From positions 1 to 41,965 of the forward strand of contig DAOUSR010000007.1 in assembly GCA_030627125.1 (NCBI GenBank): a DNA stretch of 41,965 bases, in the 5' to 3' direction. The notes under the pieces are model-generated. The model saw nothing but the letters and a program-made list of their open reading frames with translations. It ran no database searches and had not been told where the DNA came from. The DNA is from Thioploca sp. (GTDB lineage Bacteria; Pseudomonadota; Gammaproteobacteria; Beggiatoales; Beggiatoaceae). Made by a program: the position numbers and the translations under genes. Positions 35,801 to 41,965 of the stretch are shown here, in pieces (position 1 is the first letter of the stretch; each line of letters begins with the position of its first letter).

Positions 35801-38190
35801 CCATAAGGACTACCAGAAGTAGTTTCATATTTAACGGAATAACTACCAGTAGCAAATTGATAAGTAATTGCTGTCCATTGCAAAGAAACTGTTGTAGGAG
35901 ATATATCAGTGATTTTAATATCATTGGGAGGAATCGTTTGAGTTGTATTCCAATTTGGGTTAAGAGAACTTAATAATGCTGATAAATTTGGATTATTTTG
36001 GCTAGTCAGTTTATTATAATCTAAGTTTAAGCTAGTTAGATTTATTAAGTTACTCAATGATATAGGTATATCACCAGTCAATTGGTTAAAGCTCAAATCT
36101 AATTTTTGTAAATTTATTAATGAACTTAAATCTGGAATAGTTCCAACTAGGTTATTATTTGTTAACTCAATTGCTGCAATATAATTACCAGTAATAGCAC
36201 AGCTTATCCCAATCCAATCACAAGGATTATTAGTTTTATTCCAGTTAGTATTTTCATTCCAGTTGTTCCCAGCAGTTTTTTCATACAGAGTCAGTAATGT
36301 TTGGCATTCAATTTCTGGAATATTGGTTTGTACTGAACAATCGGTTGCAGCAACTTCATTGGTTATGACTGTGGTGGTAATAAAAAAATTATAAGGATTA
36401 TTCTGATGACTAAAATGAAACAAGATTTCTGCTGTAAAAATTCCTGGTTTGCTAGTATCTAAGCTAATACTGAAAGTTGTAGATTCACCTTCTGCAATCG
36501 TTACAATAAACAGTTCAAAATATTCTTTCACCCTAAATACTTCATCACCGATTATTTCTAACTGGGATAAATTAACGGAAGTATCACTATTATTTATTAC
36601 AGTAAAAGTTCTAGTAAATTCACTGTTTAATATAACATTGTCAAAATTAATATTATTACCATCATCAATAACATCAACATCTATGACCGTAATTTTTGGT
36701 ACAGTATTCTCTGGTATTATAATATTCGATAAAGTTACTGCTGCGAACTCTCCACTAACACTTCTCAATTCATTTTGTTGTTGATCATGAGCCTTAGTTA
36801 TGGTTGCAACGGTAAAGTAATAAGTGGTATTTGGAGATAAATCATTAATAATTATACTAGTATCAGCTTTACTATTGGTATTGATTACTACATCAGAATT
36901 ATCAGTAGTAGTTGAATAACTTATTTGATAATAACCAGTATCAGCAGTATAAAAAATCGGTGTCCATGTAATTTCAATACTAGTTGGAGATTTAACAGTA
37001 GCAATTATGTCAGTTGGAGGAACAGTTTGAGTATTTGCCCAATCAGAGTCTTTACTAATAATGAATTCTTGCAATGTCGCATCTGCTATCAGTTTGTTAT
37101 AACCTAAATCTAGATCAGTTAAGTCAATTAAATTATTGATATTAGGAATATTTGCTTCTAGTTGATTATTTTGTAACCAAATGGTTTGCAATTTAGTCAG
37201 ATTACTTAAATCAGGAATATTAGCAGCAATTTTATTATTATTTAGTTTTAATAGTTCTAAATTTTTTAAACCTTGTAAGTTGGTTGGGATAGCACCTTCT
37301 AATTTATTATTAGCCAAATTTAGATGTCGTAAATTAATAAGATTTTCCAAATTAGGAATATTGCCAGTTAACTGATTATTAGCTAAATCAATCGATTGTA
37401 AATTAACTAAAGCGTCTAATTTTGGAATTCTGTCAAGCAATTTATTATTTTTTAAATCAAGAGTTTGTAGTTCAGTCAAAGCACTTAAATCTGGTAAAGA
37501 GCCAGTTAAATTTTTGGTTTGTCTTTCAATCGTTATCACATGTTGATTAATACAGCTTACACCTTCCCAACTACATGGAGTATTAGTCAAATTCCAGTTA
37601 TAGCTGTCAGTCCAATTATTACCATAAGTGTTATTGTATAATTCAACTAGAGTTTCACATTCAATCTGAGGAATTTCGGTTATATTACTGCAAGATTTGG
37701 TTAATTTGACTAAACTTTTTGTTTCTGGAACACTTAAATTAACTCCCGATATTGGGTCTTTAATCGTAGTGGTAATAGTAAATTCTGTGCCTAATGGAGC
37801 TAACGGAACATTTATAACTAATTCTGTATCTAAGTTTAGACAAGTTCCCGATACTATTGGTTTTGAATTAGCTCTGACAAAAAATGTAGCTGTACTACTA
37901 TCTTGTTTCCCATTATTGATTAATACCGCATTTTCAATCGCTACTGGATTAATATTGCTTCCCCAAGTAATTCCATTATCTAATATAATCTCATAATAAA
38001 AATTTTGGTCAATTGTAATATCAAGGCAATATTTAATACTATGTTCAGTAGTAAGTCTATCAAATTCAAGTGAATAAATATCATTTTCCAAATTAGAAAT
38101 AGGCAAATTTACCGGATTTACGATAAGTGTAGCGTAAACTGGTAATATCATAATAATATTTAATATACCTACAATAATACGTCCAATCAT
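32842..38190 (-). CDS. Giant secreted LRR/FN3/anchor-repeat/cadherin-like surface protein
   Basis: A 1782-residue exported protein with a signal peptide (residues 1-20). In order: a beta-rich N-domain; a plant-type LRR block (about 180-385, cap NNTPCSWEGVSC-like, then repeats such as LQTLDLKNNKL); FN3 (about 392-480); a Hydin-like/choice-of-anchor domain (about 487-610); a second LRR block (about 630-733); FN3 (about 753-850); five PEPN-type repeat domains (about 863-1357), of which two neighbours at 949-1140 are nearly identical; a beta module (about 1358-1470); cadherin-like repeats (about 1470-1660); and a C-terminal copy of the beta module (about 1665-1782) shared with the PKD protein at 1343-4123. 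No membrane anchor is visible. Such architectures suit adhesion or matrix binding. It follows the diguanylate cyclase gene by 32 nt. Confidence 0.88.
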   Translation of the reverse strand: MIGRIIVGILNIIMILPVYATLIVNPVNLPISNLENDIYSLEFDRLTTEHSIKYCLDITIDQNFYYEIILDNGITWGSNINPVAIENAVLINNGKQDSSTATFFVRANSKPIVSGTCLNLDTELVINVPLAPLGTEFTITTTIKDPISGVNLSVPETKSLVKLTKSCSNITEIPQIECETLVELYNNTYGNNWTDSYNWNLTNTPCSWEGVSCINQHVITIERQTKNLTGSLPDLSALTELQTLDLKNNKLLDRIPKLDALVNLQSIDLANNQLTGNIPNLENLINLRHLNLANNKLEGAIPTNLQGLKNLELLKLNNNKIAANIPDLSNLTKLQTIWLQNNQLEANIPNINNLIDLTDLDLGYNKLIADATLQEFIISKDSDWANTQTVPPTDIIATVKSPTSIEITWTPIFYTADTGYYQISYSTTTDNSDVVINTNSKADTSIIINDLSPNTTYYFTVATITKAHDQQQNELRSVSGEFAAVTLSNIIIPENTVPKITVIDVDVIDDGNNINFDNVILNSEFTRTFTVINNSDTSVNLSQLEIIGDEVFRVKEYFELFIVTIAEGESTTFSISLDTSKPGIFTAEILFHFSHQNNPYNFFITTTVITNEVAATDCSVQTNIPEIECQTLLTLYEKTAGNNWNENTNWNKTNNPCDWIGISCAITGNYIAAIELTNNNLVGTIPDLSSLINLQKLDLSFNQLTGDIPISLSNLINLTSLNLDYNKLTSQNNPNLSALLSSLNPNWNTTQTIPPNDIKITDISPTTVSLQWTAITYQFATGSYSVKYETTSGSPYGNVKEFMVVNNDPKNIYAEQIDNLLPNTDYYFVVETNTNSNNYISNSEPSSEFLTTTLPNVFSSPEPNSLLDMGSSELGTPSTAINITILQPEIEITDISIADTNDFVVSNERNILTMQCIPSEIGTRESVLKISYLVAEAVKTAQYFLTCIGKPTLNYDSDPKPNSVIEIATTRTLTIFAYEGLEIIDYLLVGEHANDFSVSELKEDSNYELIISCSPIDIGEHTAKLNINTNNPVQNIISYELKCIGKSTLNYDSDPKPNSVIEIATTRTLTIFAYEGLEIIDYLLVGEHVNDFSVSELIEDSNYELIISCNPIDIGEHTAKLNINTNNLVQNIISYELKCINNSPIYTSKPEPDSTLSMSAIIATSTATSIEISNTGNEILTITEVIITNNEVFQINNTPFSINDEVHKLEVQCIPIQAKKYLATITLITNLAKSINYQLECIGIEDKIKPIYSSIPEPNTTLQIGSTVLDTAISKFIIISNQGDESLTIETNIITGDPNFSIIKGAAPTAITDATHNLEVQCIPTAIGKYTAQLTLQTNDPIKNLVKYNLTCTGITGFSVTGEIRVQAGISGDNISIESSEIFSLIGWIKPDPQHIGQLADIIVNYYWKAFDGNSSLTIPIKVSSQVELSKELKINLFEGSITNMAGIFEVEFGYQTNDNKNFIGKIAQLEIKPNSPPTEIELNIGVDNNLIGAFNTIDNDNADRFIYSLINQTKYFKIINNALYVTNLMPKFNDIRLVDDDSASANIYPIEVQTTDISGDYYIKKFIIQSIPIINPPIIHLTKKSVVENYQGIVGKIWSDSMMDNFELVENENFDLDNEGILRTKRPLDFETNSSHNITIQGTTEKTFTIDIINIPDITIHGELFENITNFIETTTNNLEAVKIQFIPDITHRDLEADILAVASYTIDQQTNFLVRNDETWQEWDRFTLPAFTHLILEDEHEIALFNSNQFPAGELQVYIGYRLDNKELIYNSTPITIEIN
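34771..35346 (-). repeat. 288-bp tandem duplication inside the giant surface protein gene
   Basis: Two copies, 34771-35058 and 35059-35346, differ at only a few bases. The unit is exactly 96 codons and encodes one anchor-repeat domain (starting near YDSDPKPNSVIEIATTRT). Near-identity at third positions points to a recent duplication or gene conversion. Confidence 0.9.
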
Positions 38191-38222
38191 ATTTATATAC
38201 CTAATTTTAATTTATGAATAAG

Positions 38223-39083
38223 TTAATCATCATTTGCGACTACTACAATATTCCTGCCACTTTCTTTAGCTTTATAGAGAGCATTATCTGCATGTTTAAT
38301 TAGAGTTTTATAATCATTTGTTAGTGCAGCAACTCCAAAACTAGCTGTTTGATGTCCGGCTGTTGTAAAATCATATGCTTCAATTGTACACCTAATTCTT
38401 TCTGCCAGTTTTTCAGCTCCTTTTTTATCTGTATCAGGCAGTAACACCATAAATTCTTCTCCTCCCCAACGGATAGGAATATCGTTTTGACGACAATGAT
38501 CATTTAAAATTATAGCTAATTCGGCCAATACTAAATCACCAATATCATGTCCATAAGTGTCATTAACCTGTTTAAAATGGTCGATATCTAACATAATTAA
38601 TGATAATTTGTGTTGATAGAGTAATGCGTTATTTATCTCTTTAATAAGATGTACATCAAAAAAATGTCTATTGTATAATTGAGTTAAAGTATCCATAATT
38701 GCATAGCGTTTGTCTTGACAACTACGAATACCAACCCGAATTCTAGCTAATAACTCTTCAATTTCAAATGGCTTTATTAGATAATCATCAGCCCCAATAT
38801 CAAGTCCAGTTATTTTATCAGAGCTATCACTCATAGCAGTGAGCATAATTATATAAATTACTGAATTTTTAGGATCACTACGCAGTTCTTTACAAACTTC
38901 AAAGCCAGTCATACCAGGCATCATCACATCTAGCAAAATTACATCAGGAGTACAGTCTTTTATTTGTTTTAAGGCAGCAGTCCCATTTTCTGCTTCAAGC
39001 GTTTCATATTTAGCTTTAACCAAATTAAGACGCAACATTCTTCTTAAACTAGTATTATCATCTACAATTAAAATTTTTTCCAT
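38223..39083 (-). CDS. Response regulator with diguanylate cyclase domain (PleD-like)
   Basis: A 286-residue protein with an N-terminal receiver (about residues 1-120: ILIVDDNTSLRRML, phospho-acceptor Asp in VILLDVMMPG, IKPFEIEELLARI) joined to a GGDEF domain (about 125-286). The active-site signature is RWGGEEFMVLLP, and an inhibitory RxxD site (RQND) lies five residues before GGEEF. It should make cyclic di-GMP when phosphorylated and be product-inhibited. It stands first in the leftward group with the giant surface protein and glycosyltransferases, which fits c-di-GMP control of adhesion or matrix. No partner kinase is in the window. Confidence 0.94.
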   Translation of the reverse strand: MEKILIVDDNTSLRRMLRLNLVKAKYETLEAENGTAALKQIKDCTPDVILLDVMMPGMTGFEVCKELRSDPKNSVIYIIMLTAMSDSSDKITGLDIGADDYLIKPFEIEELLARIRVGIRSCQDKRYAIMDTLTQLYNRHFFDVHLIKEINNALLYQHKLSLIMLDIDHFKQVNDTYGHDIGDLVLAELAIILNDHCRQNDIPIRWGGEEFMVLLPDTDKKGAEKLAERIRCTIEAYDFTTAGHQTASFGVAALTNDYKTLIKHADNALYKAKESGRNIVVVANDD

Positions 39084-39117
39084 AATTTTTCTTTCTCCAA
39101 GAGATGTTAGACTTTAT

Positions 39118-39167
39118 CTATCAAGTTTTCTTGTAGAGACAAGGCATGCCTTGTCTCTACATCAAGT
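39118..39167. repeat. 50-bp palindrome-bearing repeat, family D copy 2
   Basis: An inverted match to 30601-30650 with one mismatch. The core is a perfect 28-bp palindrome (GTAGAGACAAGGCA, then its reverse complement) with GTAG at both ends. It lies upstream of the diguanylate cyclase gene. Confidence 0.92.
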
Positions 39168-39187
39168 GGTTTATTCTTTTTTTATGC

Positions 39188-39502
39188 TTATTTCTTAATA
39201 TTAGGTATCTGTTCAGATTCTTTGGCTGTTGAAACTGTGTCATCTTTTACAGGAGTTAATTGGGGTGGTGATGATGGTAATTCATTGGAAATATTTATAT
39301 CACATCCTCCAGCGTTTTTAGGCGGTATTGGTGCAAGCAACATGTTGCCAGCATCTGTCATTGTAAACACTAAAAATCTTCGATCGTCTGATTGCCATTT
39401 TTCGATAGCAGCATTTCTTATTTCATCATCATTTGCACAGGATTGTAAAATTTCATTAATATCAGTAATATATTCTTCTAGCATAGTGCGTAAATCACTC
39501 AT
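39188..39502 (-). CDS. Small protein of unknown function, partner of the membrane protein
   Basis: A 104-residue acidic, soluble protein. Residues 1-60 look globular and alpha/beta (LRTMLEEYITDINEILQSC, then DDRRFLVFTMTDAGNMLLAP); the tail is Pro/Ser-rich and likely disordered. I do not recognise the family. It starts 3 nt after the stop of the 495-residue membrane protein gene, so the two are translationally coupled and probably form a complex. Confidence 0.7.
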   Translation of the reverse strand: MSDLRTMLEEYITDINEILQSCANDDEIRNAAIEKWQSDDRRFLVFTMTDAGNMLLAPIPPKNAGGCDINISNELPSSPPQLTPVKDDTVSTAKESEQIPNIKK

Positions 39503-39505
39503 AAT

Positions 39506-40993
39506 TTATTCCTTTTCTGAATTTTTTGGGATAGTTATTTTAGAAATTTTTAACCATTTAAATATATTTTTAATGCTGTTTGATTGCTTTGCTTTATATT
39601 TAAACCTTTTATATATTTCTTTAAAGTAATATTTTAGTCCAATATATGAAAATATCACAATAATAATTATATAGGTAACTGGATGGTTCAAGAACAAAGA
39701 TAAGAAATTTAATAACGGAGTCCAATAACTGTCTTCTGCTACAGTGCTTTTTGACAGTTCGCCCAATGCTAATAACAAAATGATGAAATTAGCTAATAGA
39801 GCCAAATTTTCGGTTACAATATGCCGATGTTCGGTGATGAAAGAACGCCATCTAATACAAGTACCTTTGAGTTGAGTTAGTTTACCTTTAATATAAACAA
39901 CATGATTTTGTAAATTCTCTAAACTGGTGTGTAAAGGTTCTAATAGTGGTGGATATTGATTTTTGTATTGCCAGTCAATCTTCCAATTTTTCTCTTCTTG
40001 TTGAATATGATGTAAACGCCATTTAAAATTTACCTGATTTATTTCTAAGGTTTTTATAGCTTGCTTAAACCGTCCTAACATATGATCTGTATCTACTACT
40101 CGATTTTCCATGTCACGTAGTTGAGTTTCAAGTATGCTATTAGGTATATTTTTAACCTCAAATTTCTGAATTAAATTAATATTATGAGTCGTTTCTTTTT
40201 GCAGAATAAAACGTAAATTTTTAGCTTCATAGTCTAAAGTTTCAAATACTGATTCGTTGATAATAAAACGAGCTATTATTCCATTTAAAATTGCTGTAGT
40301 TTTTACTTCTTTATCAATATCTCCGCACAGAACTTCTTGTAATGGAATTATCCAATTTTGGAGTTGGCCATTTGCTGTTTCTGCATCACCATGAGCTAAT
40401 CCGTAGACGACAAATACTGGATTGTTGATGGCGGTGGATATTTCTTTTAGATATGGTAATTCTTTATCTAGGTTTAAGCTCCAATTGTCTGTTTTCACAC
40501 GTCCATCGATACTTGGGGTAAAGGCGTGTAAAGTGGCTGGGGCTTTCATGTTACCGATTTTATCTTGGATACTGAATATTGATTCGGTATTATAATTATA
40601 TGATGCTATTCCAGATTTTTGGGAATTATATAAATCTAGTGTTACTTTGTGTCGCTCAAGGCTTTCGTCCATGATAACGAGGGCTACGCCTAATAAATTA
40701 TTTTGACAGTATTGCGAAACTTCATTTTCTTCTAAATTATCTGCTTTGCGATATATTTCACAGATATTATTCCAGCTTTTGATTAATTCAGCTTGCCAAT
40801 TTTCTAGGGGAATTTGGGCTTTTTTTGGAACTCGTCTAAATAAACGTTTATCGGTATCAATTTTGATGCCTTTTTCGTGGAGTGTATCGAATTCTTGTAA
40901 TGGTTCTTGTATGTATTGTTCATCTTGCCACCAGGAAGTACGCAGTAAAAAGTAAAATTGGAAATCGAGATTACGGTTTGAGTTATCAGTCAT
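39506..40993 (-). CDS. Membrane protein of unknown function with large cytosolic N-domain
   Basis: A 495-residue protein. Residues 1-280 look globular, with a WWQDEQYIQEPLQEF opening and an NPVFVVYGLAHGDAETANG segment. Residues 285-395 are helical, probably coiled coil. Two membrane helices follow at about 405-422 and 443-462 and then a Lys-rich tail. There is no signal peptide, so most of the protein is cytosolic. I cannot assign a family with confidence. Features such as a long N-domain, a helical neck, two C-terminal membrane segments, a small partner gene and a divergent TPR protein recall CATRA-type conflict proteins described with caspase/TPR partners, but I see no decisive motif. It is divergent from the TPR gene at 41252. 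Confidence 0.7.
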   Translation of the reverse strand: MTDNSNRNLDFQFYFLLRTSWWQDEQYIQEPLQEFDTLHEKGIKIDTDKRLFRRVPKKAQIPLENWQAELIKSWNNICEIYRKADNLEENEVSQYCQNNLLGVALVIMDESLERHKVTLDLYNSQKSGIASYNYNTESIFSIQDKIGNMKAPATLHAFTPSIDGRVKTDNWSLNLDKELPYLKEISTAINNPVFVVYGLAHGDAETANGQLQNWIIPLQEVLCGDIDKEVKTTAILNGIIARFIINESVFETLDYEAKNLRFILQKETTHNINLIQKFEVKNIPNSILETQLRDMENRVVDTDHMLGRFKQAIKTLEINQVNFKWRLHHIQQEEKNWKIDWQYKNQYPPLLEPLHTSLENLQNHVVYIKGKLTQLKGTCIRWRSFITEHRHIVTENLALLANFIILLLALGELSKSTVAEDSYWTPLLNFLSLFLNHPVTYIIIIVIFSYIGLKYYFKEIYKRFKYKAKQSNSIKNIFKWLKISKITIPKNSEKE

Positions 40994-41027
40994 AGGTGTT
41001 ATGTTTCATACGAGATACTAAGCTTCT

Positions 41028-41060
41028 AAACCTGCTAGGTTTTTAAAATCTGACAGGTTT
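41028..41060. repeat. 33-nt nested palindrome, family A copy 3
   Basis: AACCTGCTAGGTT and a matching AATCTGACAGGTT arm joined by TTTAAAA. It has the same length and layout as 4260-4292, with a few arm mismatches. It lies in the 40994-41251 gap between divergent genes, 35 nt upstream of the membrane protein ATG. Confidence 0.8.
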
Positions 41061-41173
41061 GAATAAAATTATCACAATTTAAAGTATCCAAAATATTGTG
41101 GAAATCTACGGTAATAATATACAATGATAGCAGATGGTTTTATTAATTCCAAGATTATCTATAGCAATATTAT

Positions 41174-41218
41174 GAGTGCAAGATTTATCTTGCTTTGCAA
41201 ACTAAAGTTTGCGCTCCT
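41174..41218. repeat. GGAG-ended double hairpin, family F copy 2
   Basis: GAGTGCAAG, then CTTGC, GCAAACT, AGTTTGCGCTCCT: two hairpins (GCAAGAT/ATCTTGC and GCAAAC/GTTTGC) between GAGT and CTCC ends. It matches 25887-25935 in design and sits about 33 nt upstream of the TPR gene. Confidence 0.65.
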
Positions 41219-41251
41219 ATTATAACCAATTTTCTATTAAAAAAAAATACT

Positions 41252-41965
41252 ATGTCTAACGAAACCCCAGAACAACGTGCCGAAGAAAAAGTCAATGAAT
41301 ATTTTGGTAATAGTCTCACTACTGAACAACATACTTTAGCTGTCCAAATTATCAAAGAAATATATTATAAAGCTGATCCCGAAATTATGGAGTTCAAAGC
41401 TTTAGATTTGGAAGAATGGCGTAAGCGTGTCAGCAAATTTGAGCAAGATTTCCAAACTCAATTAAAACAAGAAAATAATACACCTCAACAATTATCTACC
41501 TTGCGTTTTGCTATTCTGTGGTTACAAACCACGTCTGGAGAAATAGCAAAAAATAAATTTAACGAATCGGCAGAAGGTTTGACTCATTACGAACAAGGTA
41601 TCAAATACACTGAAGATTTTATAAATAAAGGTGAAACGGATTCTAAAGTACGGGAACACGTTCTTAGTTTATATAGAAATACAGGTATTACCTATGGAGA
41701 ACAGGGTGATCTTACTAAAGGATTAGAATATTATAAACTTGGAATTAACCATGCTGAAGATTTTATAAATAAAGGTGAAACGGATTCTAAAGTACGGGAA
41801 GAAGTTCTTATATTATATAGAAATACAGGTATTACCTATGGAGAACAGGGTGATCTTACTAAAGAATTAGAATATTATAAACTTGGAATTAACCATGCTG
41901 AAGATTTTATAAATCAAGGTGAAACGGATTCTAAAGTACGGGAACAAGTTCTTAGTTTATATAGA
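41252..41965 (+). CDS. TPR-repeat protein, partial at window end
   Basis: The frame is open from the ATG at 41252 to the window edge (238 codons, no stop). Residues 1-100 form a helical N-domain (AEEKVNEYFGNSLTTEQHTL, FAILWLQTTSGEIA). From about residue 105 it becomes a TPR-like array with a 48-residue period, each unit carrying NTGITYGEQGDLTKGLEYY, then EDFINKGETDSKVRE. At the DNA level the 144-bp units (starting at 41612, 41756 and 41900) are almost identical. No enzymatic domain is visible yet; TPR arrays of this kind often precede CHAT, caspase-like or NTPase domains, which would lie beyond the window. It is divergent from the membrane protein gene. Confidence 0.75.
   Translation, partial: MSNETPEQRAEEKVNEYFGNSLTTEQHTLAVQIIKEIYYKADPEIMEFKALDLEEWRKRVSKFEQDFQTQLKQENNTPQQLSTLRFAILWLQTTSGEIAKNKFNESAEGLTHYEQGIKYTEDFINKGETDSKVREHVLSLYRNTGITYGEQGDLTKGLEYYKLGINHAEDFINKGETDSKVREEVLILYRNTGITYGEQGDLTKELEYYKLGINHAEDFINQGETDSKVREQVLSLYR
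41612..41965 (+). repeat. 144-bp tandem repeat array in the TPR gene
   Basis: Units start at 41612, 41756 and 41900 (spacing exactly 144 bp); the last is cut by the window end. The first two differ at only a handful of bases. The 48-codon frame is kept, so the array adds or removes whole TPR-like units. Confidence 0.9.

Noticed and set aside
32842-38190. Rightward reading frames antisense to the giant protein gene
   Set aside because: They are short, lack ribosome-binding sites and mirror the low-complexity Asn/Ile-rich coding strand.
30601-39167. Compound transposon bounded by inverted 50-bp repeats
   Set aside because: No transposase lies inside or beside it, there are no target-site duplications that I can see, and the repeat itself is a short dispersed palindrome.
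41612-41965. CRISPR-like array at the right edge
   Set aside because: The 144-bp units are in frame and encode TPR-like protein repeats.

Overview
The window is a piece of a very AT-rich (roughly one third G+C by eye) gammaproteobacterial chromosome. Its housekeeping blocks are gammaproteobacterial in order: cmk-rpsA-ihfB-lapB, then pyrF, then pheT-ihfA-merR, then erpA. Long multidomain secreted proteins, many small intergenic palindromes and several TPR proteins recall filamentous sulfur bacteria of the Beggiatoa/Thiotrichaceae type. That assignment is an inference from style, not from a marker gene such as 16S rRNA.

Layout. (1) 1-6722: an orphan KilA-N protein, a PKD-repeat secreted protein and an unrecognised Cys-rich secreted protein, all leftward, with palindromic repeats between them. 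(2) 6723-9105: a glycosyltransferase and a divergent TPR/OmpA-like protein. (3) 9269-19212: a rightward housekeeping run (FmdB-like, cmk, rpsA, ihfB, lapB, endonuclease I, pyrF, pheT, ihfA, a MerR-like regulator, erpA). Both IHF subunits are encoded here. (4) 19256-24720: leftward cell-envelope genes, namely three related pilin-like proteins, mlaA, an LpxL-type acyltransferase and a small membrane protein. (5) 24839-29999: nagZ rightward, then leftward an OmpA/DUF4398 lipoprotein pair, an orphan cheR-cheB pair and a solitary long-form rnfB/rsxB. (6) 30029-30376: the RNase P RNA gene, leftward. (7) 30668-39083: a leftward group of diguanylate cyclase response regulator, giant LRR/FN3/cadherin-like surface protein, WecG-type glycosyltransferase and GT4 glycosyltransferase. 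(8) 39188-41965: an unrecognised membrane protein plus a small partner, divergent from a TPR-array protein cut off by the window end.

How the genes fit together. Most non-housekeeping genes concern the envelope: outer-membrane lipid handling (MlaA, LpxL), peptidoglycan contact and recycling (OmpA-like proteins, NagZ), pilus-like assemblies, sugar transfer and large exported adhesin-like proteins. Cyclic-di-GMP output and a CheR/CheB methylation pair suggest surface behaviour is regulated.

The signals most worth a second look are: a beta-rich module shared by two unrelated-looking secreted proteins; a cassette of three pilin-like proteins that share one extracellular module; the divergent membrane/small/TPR locus at the right edge, which may be a conflict-type system; and a dense set of GTAG-led hairpin repeats resembling REP/BIME elements, two of which supply the 3' ends of genes.
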